From positions 9,725 through 42,198 of the forward strand of contig DILC01000055.1 in assembly GCA_002424865.1 (NCBI GenBank): a DNA stretch of 32,474 nt. The letters run 5' to 3'. The notes below the pieces were generated by a model. It had not been told where the DNA came from and ran no database searches. It worked only from the letters and a program-made list of their open reading frames with translations. The position numbers and the translations under genes were made by a program. Positions 7,455 to 15,360 of the stretch are shown here, one piece after another. This stretch comes from Rhodocyclaceae bacterium UBA5602. GTDB lineage: Bacteria > Pseudomonadota > Gammaproteobacteria > Burkholderiales > Rhodocyclaceae. Position 1 is the stretch's first letter, and each line of letters begins with the position of its first letter.

Positions 7455-7508
7455 GGCAAGACGGCCTGCCCAAAAGGGTTTTGCGCCGTCTTGCCAGCGC
7501 CGACTTTT
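7455..7508. terminator. Hairpin between the convergent dmpR and hpaB-like genes
   Basis: GGCAAGACGGC (7455-7465) and GCCGTCTTGCC (7485-7495) form a perfect 11-bp stem around a 19-nt loop. In the dmpR direction this is followed by AGCGCCGACTTTT. The position between two 3' ends suits a terminator, although the T-run is short and nine bases from the stem. The right arm is also the start of a short dispersed-repeat copy. Confidence 0.5.
7485..7508 (+). repeat. Short copy of the dispersed repeat, intergenic, forming a hairpin arm
   Basis: These 24 bp match the dnaX short copy with one difference (TTGCC for TCGCC) and contain the shared 16-mer GCCAGCGCCGACTTTT. It is the only copy in the window outside a gene. 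Confidence 0.75.
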
Positions 7509-7550
7509 CGTACGCGGGCCCAGGCTTGCCTGGGCAGAGGCGTGGATGAA

Positions 7551-9110
7551 TTACTTTTTGCCAAACAGGCCGGTCTCTGTCGGGTTGATCAAGTCCGACG
7601 TTGTCCAGCCCGTCAGGTCATATTCATTCAAGCACGTATCGACAAAACTCTTCATTTTGTCTATTTGGCCGGTGGCTGTGGCGTAGCCTAGCGATTGAAT
7701 GCGAATGTCTTCGTGGTTGCCTGCGTAGTTGCGCTCGTAGAGCTCGTGGCGGCTGCCAAACTCGGTGCCGATCGAATCCCACAGGAGTTTCAAAATTTTG
7801 ACCCGTTGTTCGGCGTCAATCCCATTGGAGCCGCGAACGTAGCGATCCAAATAAGGACGCGTGTCAGGATTGAGGAAATCGGCGGCATGCGATGGCAAAT
7901 AGACGAGCGCAGCGCCCAGGTCTTTTTCGATCAAGTCCTTGATCATGGGGTAAGCCATGGGCGCAAAGACGCGATACGCGCTGGCGGCTTCATTATTCAC
8001 TTGTACTGAATCCTTGCCCCAGGGCTCCGGGTTGCGCGCCATGGCTTCCGACAAGCTCCAGAACAGGTTGCGCCAGGCCAGGACTTCCCCAATGCGGCCT
8101 TGCACGCCGCGAAACTCATTCACGCCAGTGGTCTCGGTGGCCTTGATGAACAGACCGGTGATGAAATCGAGTTTCACCGCCAGGCGCGTACAGCCGTGAA
8201 AAATCGCACGTGACATGAAGCCGGAGCCAAAGATGAAATTATTCACCACGTTAATGTCACGGTAGGCGAAGACGTTTTCCCAGGGCACGAGCACTTTATC
8301 GAGCACCAGCACAGAATCGTTTTCGTCCATACGGCTGGAGAGCGGGTAATCAAACGGCGTGCCCATGACGGCAGCAGCGTATTCGTAAGAGGTGCGGCAA
8401 ATGATTTTCAGGCCCGGGGAATTCATCGGCAGGGTGAAAATCACCGCAAAGCGCGGGTCTTTGATCGGCACGCCATACAGGCCGACAAAGTTTTGATGCG
8501 TCAGGGCGGAATTGGTCGCCACCACTTTCGCGCCTGAAACGATGATGCCCGCATCGGTTTCACGTTCCACATGCACGCAAATGTCTTCAATTTCAGACGA
8601 GCCCTTGTTGCGGTCAATCGGCGGGTTAACGATGGCATGGTTCCAGTAGAGAAGATTTTCCTGGGTTTTTTTATACCAGTTGCGCGCATTGCGCTCATAT
8701 TCGCCAAAAAATTCCGGCATGGCGCCCATGGCGGCAATGAAACTGGCTTTGTAATCCGGCGCGCGGCCTTGCCAGCCGTAGCCGATGCGCTGCCAGGCAG
8801 CAATCGCATCGCGCGATTTGAGCAGATCGTCGGCACTTTTCGGCGCCTTGAAAAAGGGGTGCGTGATGCCGCCACTGCCCGTATCGGTCGGCACAGCCAA
8901 CGGGCTATTCCTGGCGGGGTTCTGCATGGCGTCGTACAGCCTGGCGGTCATGCGCGCAGAATTACGAAAGGCTGGATGGCTAGTTACATCCTTGACGCGT
9001 TCGCCAAAAATATACACTTCACGCCCATCTTTCAGGCTTTCCAGATACTCGTCGCCCGTCATTGGGCGGGTTGTCGCGGGCTCTCCAGCAGCATGTGTTT
9101 TTTGTGTCAT
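7551..9110 (-). CDS. HpaB-family FADH2-dependent phenol ortho-hydroxylase
   Basis: This 519-residue protein belongs to the 4-hydroxyphenylacetate 3-monooxygenase (HpaB)/PvcC/chlorophenol monooxygenase family. Members use FADH2 supplied by a separate reductase to hydroxylate a phenolic ring. It has the N-terminal MTGDEYLESLKDGREVYIFG and HPAFRNSARMTARLYD typical of HpaB_N. It also has the acyl-CoA-dehydrogenase-like core with DAGIIVSGAKVVATNSALTH, PWENVFAYRD and the helical C-terminal part with RVKILKLLWDSIGTEFGSRH. No HpaC-type flavin reductase gene is in the window. Its place beside the phenol regulator suggests a role with phenolic compounds, but the substrate cannot be told. The start at 9110 is the first ATG giving the full family N-terminus. 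Confidence 0.85.
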   Translation of the reverse strand: MTQKTHAAGEPATTRPMTGDEYLESLKDGREVYIFGERVKDVTSHPAFRNSARMTARLYDAMQNPARNSPLAVPTDTGSGGITHPFFKAPKSADDLLKSRDAIAAWQRIGYGWQGRAPDYKASFIAAMGAMPEFFGEYERNARNWYKKTQENLLYWNHAIVNPPIDRNKGSSEIEDICVHVERETDAGIIVSGAKVVATNSALTHQNFVGLYGVPIKDPRFAVIFTLPMNSPGLKIICRTSYEYAAAVMGTPFDYPLSSRMDENDSVLVLDKVLVPWENVFAYRDINVVNNFIFGSGFMSRAIFHGCTRLAVKLDFITGLFIKATETTGVNEFRGVQGRIGEVLAWRNLFWSLSEAMARNPEPWGKDSVQVNNEAASAYRVFAPMAYPMIKDLIEKDLGAALVYLPSHAADFLNPDTRPYLDRYVRGSNGIDAEQRVKILKLLWDSIGTEFGSRHELYERNYAGNHEDIRIQSLGYATATGQIDKMKSFVDTCLNEYDLTGWTTSDLINPTETGLFGKK

Positions 9111-9164
9111 GGGCTACCTCATCGTATGAAGGCAAGCTTATCAATACAGCAGGGATGATGAAAG

Positions 9165-9187
9165 ACCCGCAACGCTGGGATGCGGGT
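9165..9187 (-). terminator. Possible weak terminator after the SRPBCC gene
   Basis: ACCCGCA and TGCGGGT pair perfectly around a 9-nt loop, about 28 bp after the stop codon at 9215. On the minus strand the stem is followed by CTTTC only, so termination would be weak and readthrough into the hpaB-like gene is plausible. Confidence 0.35.
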
Positions 9188-9214
9188 GATTGGGCAGGGG
9201 GGGGCGCAGGTTTT

Positions 9215-9640
9215 TTAAGCGTGCAGCTTGGCCAGGCTATCAATGCCTGTGTTGTAAATGCCTTCCACCATGGGGGTGACAGCCGACTCAGGCACGCCAT
9301 CAAGGATAAATGTGGCTGTCCAATGCACATTGCAGCGATTGTTCCCGAGGTCTTTTACGGTAATGGCGCCCAGGTAATCCCTGAATGGCACGGGTGCTTC
9401 AACAATGCTGTAGCGCTGGGTGCGGGTCGCGTCATCGTTGCCAACCAAGCGTTCTGTGAACACCGCTTCGCCTTGCTTTAGCTGACGTGTGCCGCCGACG
9501 GTGTTATTGGATTTGGCGATAATTTCAAACATTGGCAAGATGCTGGTAACGGCGTCAAAGTCTCGGATCGTTGCCCAGACTGCCTCAGCAGGCGCCGTAA
9601 TGTCGCGGCTTACGGTCACGGTGGTTTTTTGCTCACTCAT
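9215..9640 (-). CDS. SRPBCC (START/Bet v1-like) family protein
   Basis: This 141-residue protein has the polyketide cyclase/MxaD-like lipid- or ligand-binding fold. It begins TVTVSRDITAPAEAVWATIRDF, the characteristic first strand and helix, has GGTRQLKQGEAVFTERLV in the middle, and ends in the long C-terminal helix VTPMVEGIYNTGIDSLAKL. Such proteins bind hydrophobic ligands in a deep cavity, and members near catabolic genes vary widely in role. It has a ribosome site (GGAGAT) before the ATG and lies between a glutathione transferase and the HpaB-like gene on the same strand. A specific function cannot be assigned. Confidence 0.75.
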   Translation of the reverse strand: MSEQKTTVTVSRDITAPAEAVWATIRDFDAVTSILPMFEIIAKSNNTVGGTRQLKQGEAVFTERLVGNDDATRTQRYSIVEAPVPFRDYLGAITVKDLGNNRCNVHWTATFILDGVPESAVTPMVEGIYNTGIDSLAKLHA

Positions 9641-9759
9641 TGGAATCTCCTCTTTTTATGGATTTTTTTATGGTGCGCCGCAAGCCACGCTTTTTTCATG
9701 GCTCACGGCGGTGTTGGCGGCATTTCTAAAGGCGCTGCCTGAACACGGATGCTTGATGC

Positions 9760-10377
9760 TTAAGCCGATGGAATCAAGCCCTCTGCCATGAGCGCGGCTT
9801 GTACGGACGGGCGCATGAAGATGCGGCCATGGTATTCCTTCAAGGCCGGCCACTTGCCAATATCCAGGCCAACGTACTGGCCCCAGCCCAGAACGGTGAA
9901 GAGGTAAGCGTCGGCAATGGTGAAGTTCTCGCCCAGCAGGAACTGCTTGCCAGCGAGTTGCTTGGCTACATATTCCAGACGGCGCTCAATGTTTTCCAAC
10001 GAAGCCTTTTTCCAGTCCTCAGAAGCAGCGGGGTTGAACAAAGGGGAAAAGCTTTTGTGCAATTCGGTGCTAATGAAGGCAAGCCATTCTTGCAGACGAT
10101 AACGTTCCAGCGTGCCGTTGGCGGGCGCCAGTTTTTTTTCTGCTACGCGGTCGGCCAGGTATTGATTGATTGCCGGGCCTTCGGTCAGCACTTGGCCGTC
10201 GTCCAGCACGAGGACAGGGACATAACCTTTGGGATTGATTTCACTGAAGTCCTTGCCAGAGATGGTCATGCGGCTACCGCGCAGATCAATGGCTTCTGAA
10301 TCGTAAGTAAAGCCACCTTCTTCGAGGATGATATGTGGTGCAAGGGAGCAAGCGCCAGGCGCATAATACAATTTCAT
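9760..10377 (-). CDS. Beta-class glutathione S-transferase
   Basis: This 205-residue enzyme begins MKLYYAPGACSLAPHIILEE, the bacterial beta-class signature with catalytic C10 followed by S11. The thioredoxin-like half has NPKGYVPVLVLDDGQVLTEGPAI (the cis-Pro and glutathione gamma-Glu site), and the all-helical half has LHKSFSPLFNP and the N-capping box motif ENFTIADAYLF. It probably conjugates or reduces electrophilic products, which suits a gene next to aromatic oxygenases. The start has a GAGAGA ribosome site. A minus-strand TAGAAT at 10488-10493 could be its -10 box, but no good -35 accompanies it. Confidence 0.88.
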   Translation of the reverse strand: MKLYYAPGACSLAPHIILEEGGFTYDSEAIDLRGSRMTISGKDFSEINPKGYVPVLVLDDGQVLTEGPAINQYLADRVAEKKLAPANGTLERYRLQEWLAFISTELHKSFSPLFNPAASEDWKKASLENIERRLEYVAKQLAGKQFLLGENFTIADAYLFTVLGWGQYVGLDIGKWPALKEYHGRIFMRPSVQAALMAEGLIPSA

Positions 10378-10572
10378 AATGAATCTCTCCGATGTAATTT
10401 GTGGAACGGTTGAATGCTGAAATTAGCGGTAAAGCCATGGTTCAATCGGGCAAGGCTGCCTATGCCGCAGTGCCAATTGAAGCTTTTATTCTATATCGTA
10501 TCCATTCCAAAGCATGAAAATTGAAAAGCCGATACAAGCTGAACCAAGCCTGCCATTTCTTGCCAGCTAACG

Positions 10573-11184
10573 TTAAGGCCTGAATGTGCCGGTCGGCAAA
10601 TCTTTCGGGCTATCAACATCGGCAAGAATGCCTGGGTCATCGCAATCAATTAGCGCAATCTCGGTTGCATGTTTTGCCAATAGGCTGCGGGCGCCTTGGT
10701 CGCCAGACAGGGCGCGAAGCGCCTCACCGAATACCGCTGAAAAACCCACCGGATGGCCGCGCCGTCCTTGATAAACTGGCGCTGCGATGGCGTTGCCATT
10801 TTGCAATGCGGCTAGCACCCTGGCGATGGTCGCGGGCTTGATAAAGGGCATGTCGGCCAGCGTGATCAGCCAGCCTTTTGCTTCTTGCGTGGCGGCAATG
10901 CCCATGGCGATACTTAACCCCATGCCGTCTGCAGCGGACGCCGGATTTTTTGTTGCGGCAAGCGTGATCGTTTGTATTCCCCGCGCTGCGAGTTGCGCGA
11001 TGAGATCGTGCTGATCGGGCCGCACCACCACGATGGTATCGGGCAGCACACGCTGCAAGGTGATAGCGCTAACGCAGGCCATCGGTTGTCCATCCACCAG
11101 CGGGTGCATCAACTTGTCCGCACCGAAGCGTCGCGAGTGGCCCGCAGCGAGTAAGATTCCGCAATAGCCGCCAGGTTTGCTCAC
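10573..11184 (-). CDS. MobA/MocA-like molybdopterin nucleotidyltransferase
   Basis: This 203-residue protein is an NTP-transferase of the MobA-like family, close to MocA, which adds CMP to molybdopterin to make the cytosine dinucleotide cofactor of xanthine-dehydrogenase-type enzymes. The nucleotide-binding signature LLAAGHSRRFGADKL is near the N-terminus, and DMPFIKPATI is the metal/base site. GRRGHPVGF and GDQGARSLL follow, with a final DVDSPKDL typical of the family. It starts 9 bp after the XdhC-like gene and is the last gene of the molybdenum hydroxylase operon. The operon partner makes the MocA role more likely than MobA. Confidence 0.85.
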   Translation of the reverse strand: MSKPGGYCGILLAAGHSRRFGADKLMHPLVDGQPMACVSAITLQRVLPDTIVVVRPDQHDLIAQLAARGIQTITLAATKNPASAADGMGLSIAMGIAATQEAKGWLITLADMPFIKPATIARVLAALQNGNAIAAPVYQGRRGHPVGFSAVFGEALRALSGDQGARSLLAKHATEIALIDCDDPGILADVDSPKDLPTGTFRP

Positions 11185-11193
11185 GATCGTTGC

Positions 11194-12207
11194 TTATCGT
11201 ATTGGGCAGGTATTTGCGGCGGTTGTGGTTGTCTTTTGTTCACCGGTTGGGCTTTGCATGCCATGCCTGACAGCCGTCATTTCGGCGAGGATCGACACCG
11301 CAATTTCGGCTGGCGTGCGGCTGCCGATAGGCAAACCGACCGGCCCGTGCAGGCGATTCAATTCTTCCAGGCTGAGATCAAAATGCTGGCCTAGCCGTTC
11401 TTTGCGCTTGGCTGTGTTCGTGCGTGAGCCGAGCGCGCCGACGTAAAAGGCAGGGGATTTGAGGGCTTCCAGCAACGCCAGGTCATCCAGCTTGGGGTCG
11501 TGTGTTACGGCAACGATCGCCGTGCGCGCATCGGGGATGAGGGCAAGCACCGCATCATCCGGCATGTCTGCCACCAACTGCGTATTGGCGACTTGCCATG
11601 CGGCGCGGTATTCTTCGCGCGGATCGCATACGATAACAGCATAATCAAGCGCTTGTGCCATGCTGGCAAGATAGTGGGAAATTTGCCCGGCGCCGATAAT
11701 CAACAGCCGCAGCTGCGGGCCGTGCAGGGTGACTAGCCGCTGCCCGTTCCAGATCAGCGTGTCTTGGGCGGTGGCGTCGGCAAGTGTTACCTGGCCTGTG
11801 GCGAGGTCAAGCGTGCGGGCGGTTAGTTCACCTTTTCCTGTACGCGCTAACAGCTGCTGCAGGGCTTGGACATCGGGTGCAGTTTCGATCACCAGGCGCA
11901 GCGTGCCACCACAAGGCAAGCCAAAGCGCGCGGCTTCTTCGCGCGTCACGCCGTAGGTAACAATGTCCACGACGCGGTGTTCATTTTTCGTGAGCAGACC
12001 CTCACGCACACGCTGCACGAGGTCATCTTCAATACACCCGCCAGAGACGGAACCGGCCAGTACGCCATCATCGCGCACCGCAGCCCAAGCACCCGGCGGG
12101 CGTGGTGCGGATCCCCAGGTGGCGGCAACTGTCACCAGCATGATGCGATGCCCGGCGAGCAGCCAGTCAATCGCGATGCGCAATACCTGCAAATCAGTGC
12201 TATCCAT
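11194..12207 (-). CDS. XdhC/CoxI family molybdoenzyme maturation protein
   Basis: XdhC-type proteins bind molybdopterin cofactor, promote its sulfuration and deliver it to xanthine-dehydrogenase-family enzymes. This 337-residue protein has the N-terminal XdhC/CoxI domain with TVAATWGSAPRPPGAW and GVLAGSVSGGCIEDDL. It then has a C-terminal Rossmann domain opening with LLIIGAGQISHYLASMAQAL and containing YVGALGSRTNTAKRKERL. It begins 15 bp after the large subunit gene, which points to maturation of that enzyme. Confidence 0.88.
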   Translation of the reverse strand: MDSTDLQVLRIAIDWLLAGHRIMLVTVAATWGSAPRPPGAWAAVRDDGVLAGSVSGGCIEDDLVQRVREGLLTKNEHRVVDIVTYGVTREEAARFGLPCGGTLRLVIETAPDVQALQQLLARTGKGELTARTLDLATGQVTLADATAQDTLIWNGQRLVTLHGPQLRLLIIGAGQISHYLASMAQALDYAVIVCDPREEYRAAWQVANTQLVADMPDDAVLALIPDARTAIVAVTHDPKLDDLALLEALKSPAFYVGALGSRTNTAKRKERLGQHFDLSLEELNRLHGPVGLPIGSRTPAEIAVSILAEMTAVRHGMQSPTGEQKTTTTAANTCPIR

Positions 12208-12222
12208 AGACCCGTCGAATGA

Positions 12223-14511
12223 TTACGTCGGCTTGGCGACACCCAACTTGAACGGCAGTTGCCGCAAGCGCTCCCCCGTGGCGGCGAACAGCGCATTCGC
12301 TACAGCAGGCGCAACGACCGGTGTGCCGGGTTCGCCAACGCCTGTGGGTGGGGCGGCGGAGGGCACGATGTGTACTTCAACGCGCGGCATTTCGTGCATG
12401 CGCAAGGCAGGATAATCGCCAAAATTGGATTGCTCAACGCGCCCTTCATTCAAGGTGATCTCGCTATGCAAGGCAGCACTCAGGCCAAAGCCGATACCGC
12501 CTTCCATTTGCGCGCGCACCACGTCCGGATTCACGACAATGCCGCAATCTACGGCGCAAACCACGCGATCGACCTTGAAGCTGCCGTCGGGCTTTACGGT
12601 CACTTCGGCCACATTGGCGACATAGCTGTTAAATGATTCATGCACCGCAAAACCGCGGCCGCGCTTCTCGCCCGCTTGGCCGGGTTTCAAGGGCTTATCC
12701 CAGCCGCTGGCGCGCATGGCCAGGTCAATCACGCCCAGATGGCGCGGATGCCCGGCGAGCAATTGGCGGCGATACGCGATGGGGTCTTGTTGGGCAGCAG
12801 AAGCCAATTCATCGACAAAGGATTCAATGGCAAACGCCGAATGCGTCGAGCCGACAGAACGCCACCACAAAACCGGCACGCCTAAATGGGGGGTGTGCAG
12901 CTCAACATCGAGGTTAGCGGTCGCATAAGGCAGATTGACCGCGCCTTCGACCGAGCTTTGGTCAATGCCGTCTTTGACAAGCATTTCCAGCGCGGTGCCT
13001 TTCAGAATGGATTGCCCGACGATGCGTTGCTGCCAGGCGACGAGCTTGCCCTCGTTATCCAGCCCGGCGGTGATGCGGTGCATGAATTTTGGCCGGTAGT
13101 AGCCCGCGCGCATATCGTCTTCGCGCGTCCAGACGAGTTTCACCACGGCCGGTTTGCCCGGCTGCCTGATGGCCTTGGCAATGCTCGCGGCCTCTAATGG
13201 GTAGTCCGACTGGGTATTGGAGCGGCGGCCAAAGCTGCCGCCGGCGAATAGCGTATTGATTTTGATTTGTTCAGGCGTGAGGCTCAGTGCTGCGGCCAGT
13301 TTGTGTTGATCGTTGGTATGGCCTTGCTCGCCGTTCCAAACCTCGCAGCCAGCGTCATCCAGCCGGATCACGCAGTTCATCGGCTCCATGGCGGCGTGGG
13401 CAAGGTAGGGCAGGCTGTAGTCGGCTGTTAATCGCTTGGCTGCTGTTTTTAACGCCGTCTCGCCATCCGCTACGGCGGGGAGAGCGTCTTTTGCCCGGCC
13501 GCCTTGTAGCGCAGTTGCTCCATCAGTGCCGACTTTTTTGGCGAGGGCACCTGGTTTATCCAGCAGCGCCTGGTATTGCCTAGTGATGTCAGCCGTGCTC
13601 TGGCGAAACGCATCGGTTTCATCCCACGCCACAGTCAAGGCGTCGCGCCCTTTTTTTGCTGACCAGAAGTCCTTGCCCAGCACAGCGACGCCCGTTGGAA
13701 TCTGGATGACATCAACCACGCCTTTGACTGCCTTGGCGCGCGCAGCATCAAAACTTTTGACTTTCGCGCCAAAGCGCGGTGGGTGCGCTACCAGGGCAGT
13801 GAGCATGCCGGGCAGATGGATATCCTGTGTGTAAATTGCGCTGCCATTGATTTTGGCCTTGCTGTCGGTGCGCGGTACATGCTTGCCGATAAACACAAAA
13901 TCCTTCGGGTCTTTGAGTTTTACCTCTCGCGGCACGGGCAATTTGGCCGCTGCTTCAACCAGCTCGCCAAAGCGCGCCTTGCGGCGAGATTCGGGGTGGG
14001 AGACAACACCTGCGCGTACAATGAGGGATTCGGGTGCGACCTGCCAGCGCTGTGCGGCGGAGCTCACCAGCATGGCGCGCGCGGTTGCCCCTGCCTGGCG
14101 CATCTGCATGAAAGAATTGGCAATCGAGGTGCTGCCGCCGGTGGCTTGGGTTGGGCCAAAAAATAAATTGTTGTAGCGTTTGGCGTCCGCTGGTGCGGCT
14201 TCCACCTGAATCTGCGACCAGGCGGCATCCAGTTCTTCGGCCACCAGTGTGGCTAAGCCGGTGTAAGTGCCTTGACCCATTTCCATATGTTTGGCAATGA
14301 TCGTCACGCGGTCATCCGTGCCGATACGCACAAAGGCATTCGGGGCGAAGGGTGGCGAGGTGGGCGTAGCGTTGTCTTCTTTACCCGCTTTGCCAGCATG
14401 TTTGGCGGCCTGGCTCGCAGGTAAATAAAAAGCCAGGGTAAGCCCCGCGCCCACTTTGAAAAACTCACGGCGGCTGGTGTTGTCAATGCGCGCTGCGCGC
14501 TCTGTAGTCAT
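12223..14511 (-). CDS. iorB: Isoquinoline 1-oxidoreductase-like molybdopterin-binding large subunit
   Basis: This is the large subunit of a periplasm-directed molybdenum hydroxylase of the xanthine oxidase superfamily, the IorB branch. These enzymes oxidise N-heterocycles or aldehydes with water as the oxygen source. The N-terminus carries a twin-arginine signal (SRREFFK, then a hydrophobic stretch). Cofactor-binding motifs include MGQGTYTGLATLVAEELDA, GGSFGRRSNTQSDYPLEA and the final GVGEPGTPVVAPAVANALFA. It has 762 residues. About residues 325-353 (KKVGTDGATALQGGRAKDAL..AVADGETA) come from the dispersed repeat inserted in frame and do not belong to the family. The electron acceptor is unknown. 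Confidence 0.88.
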   Translation of the reverse strand: MTTERAARIDNTSRREFFKVGAGLTLAFYLPASQAAKHAGKAGKEDNATPTSPPFAPNAFVRIGTDDRVTIIAKHMEMGQGTYTGLATLVAEELDAAWSQIQVEAAPADAKRYNNLFFGPTQATGGSTSIANSFMQMRQAGATARAMLVSSAAQRWQVAPESLIVRAGVVSHPESRRKARFGELVEAAAKLPVPREVKLKDPKDFVFIGKHVPRTDSKAKINGSAIYTQDIHLPGMLTALVAHPPRFGAKVKSFDAARAKAVKGVVDVIQIPTGVAVLGKDFWSAKKGRDALTVAWDETDAFRQSTADITRQYQALLDKPGALAKKVGTDGATALQGGRAKDALPAVADGETALKTAAKRLTADYSLPYLAHAAMEPMNCVIRLDDAGCEVWNGEQGHTNDQHKLAAALSLTPEQIKINTLFAGGSFGRRSNTQSDYPLEAASIAKAIRQPGKPAVVKLVWTREDDMRAGYYRPKFMHRITAGLDNEGKLVAWQQRIVGQSILKGTALEMLVKDGIDQSSVEGAVNLPYATANLDVELHTPHLGVPVLWWRSVGSTHSAFAIESFVDELASAAQQDPIAYRRQLLAGHPRHLGVIDLAMRASGWDKPLKPGQAGEKRGRGFAVHESFNSYVANVAEVTVKPDGSFKVDRVVCAVDCGIVVNPDVVRAQMEGGIGFGLSAALHSEITLNEGRVEQSNFGDYPALRMHEMPRVEVHIVPSAAPPTGVGEPGTPVVAPAVANALFAATGERLRQLPFKLGVAKPT
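13454..13539 (+). repeat. Medium (86-bp) copy of the dispersed repeat, in frame in iorB
   Basis: It has the same left end (GCCGTCTCGCCA) and right end (GCCGACTTTTTT) as the other copies, with an internal module between them. Aligned to the copy in the GH57 gene it matches along its whole length apart from a 36-bp hairpin module, which it lacks, two fewer Ts and a few substitutions. In the minus-strand gene it is read as KKVGTDGATALQGGRAKDAL plus AVADGETA. Confidence 0.9.
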
Positions 14512-14523
14512 GATGCCGCTCCT

Positions 14524-15003
14524 TTAAGTCAGTGAATGCGCTGCTTCGTGAATGGCTGCGCGAATGCGATGGTAGGTGGCGCAACGGCAAATATTGCCCG
14601 CCATGGCGGCATCAATATCGGCATCGGTTGGTTGGGGATTGCTGGCAAGGAGCGCTACGGCCGACATGATCTGGCCTGATTGGCAGTAACCGCATTGCAC
14701 CACGTCGAGCTTTTCCCAGGCGGCTTGCACCGCTTTGGCGGCTTTTTGGCTGGTTTTGCTGATTTTGTTCGTCGGCAAACCTTCGATGGTCGTCACGCGT
14801 TGCCCCACTGCGGCGGAGACGGGGGTGACACAAGAGCGGGCAGGTGCGCCATTGAGCATCACGGTGCACGCGCCACATGCGGCTATGCCGCAAGCGTATT
14901 TCGTGCCTGTGAGTTGCAGCGTATCGCGCAAAGCCCACAGCAACGGGGTATCGGGTTCAACATCCAGCGCGTGGTTTTGCCCGTTGATATTTAATGTCAG
15001 CAT
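14524..15003 (-). CDS. iorA: Isoquinoline 1-oxidoreductase-like [2Fe-2S] small subunit
   Basis: This 159-residue subunit carries two 2Fe-2S clusters. The plant-type ferredoxin half has C38, C43, C46 and C58 (CGIAACGAC), and the all-helical half has C104, C107, C139 and C141 (CGYCQSG and CRC). No own signal peptide is visible, as expected if it is exported folded with the Tat-tagged large subunit. It starts the operon iorA-iorB-xdhC-like-mocA-like; the next gene begins 12 bp after its stop. A ribosome site (GGAGAC) precedes the ATG at 15003. Confidence 0.9.
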   Translation of the reverse strand: MLTLNINGQNHALDVEPDTPLLWALRDTLQLTGTKYACGIAACGACTVMLNGAPARSCVTPVSAAVGQRVTTIEGLPTNKISKTSQKAAKAVQAAWEKLDVVQCGYCQSGQIMSAVALLASNPQPTDADIDAAMAGNICRCATYHRIRAAIHEAAHSLT

Positions 15004-15050
15004 GCTTGTCTCCTTGTATTAAGGACGATGGAAGAAATGGATCGCCATTC

Positions 15051-15074
15051 AGCTTGAACAATAGCTTGAACAAT
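15051..15074. repeat. Tandem 12-bp direct repeat upstream of iorA
   Basis: AGCTTGAACAAT occurs twice, head to tail and without mismatch, about 50-70 bp before the iorA start. The spacing of just over one helical turn would suit an operator, but no bound factor is suggested by the sequence. Confidence 0.5.
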
Positions 15075-15201
15075 TTTCATGTTGATTATTATCCCCTGCC
15101 ATTTCTTGAATCACCTAAAAAACGTTGTTAAATTTTCTTTAAGGCGGGATCCCATGCTGCGCCCAAAGCAGAGATTGCCGCTTGCTGCTGCGGGTTGCTG
15201 T

Positions 15202-15207
15202 TAGAAT
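15202..15207 (+). promoter_or_regulatory. Probable -10 box of the SRP RNA gene
   Basis: TAGAAT, within TTAGAAT, lies about 9 bp before the inferred RNA 5' end. No well-spaced -35 box is evident; TTGCCG at 15175-15180 is 21 bp away. Confidence 0.35.
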
Positions 15208-15215
15208 GCGCGCCG

Positions 15216-15315
15216 CGGCGGGTCTCCCCGCATTGTGGAGTGGTGAACCTGGTCAGGTCCGGAAGGAAGCAGCCACAGCCATTTTCTGCAAGTGCCGGGG
15301 ATCAGGCTCGCCGCC
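15216..15315 (+). ncRNA. ffs: Signal recognition particle 4.5S RNA
   Basis: This small SRP RNA binds Ffh and takes part in co-translational membrane targeting. The conserved apical domain is clear: GGTGAACCTGGTCAGGTCC followed by GGAAGGAAGCAGCC. The 5' arm (GGCGGGTCTCCCCGCA) pairs with the 3' arm (TGCCGGGGATCAGGCTCGCC) to close the hairpin. Ends are estimated from the pairing, with CATCTTTTC after the 3' arm. The position directly ahead of dnaX is common in Betaproteobacteria. Confidence 0.93.
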
Positions 15316-15360
15316 CATCTTTTCATCATTTTCCAGGATTTTGCTTGGTAGAATCAGCCC

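Noticed and set aside
10126..10145. GCGCCAGTTTTTTTTC in the GST gene as another repeat copy
   Set aside because: It shares only general composition with the repeat; the GCCGAC core is missing and the codons fit a normal GST sequence.
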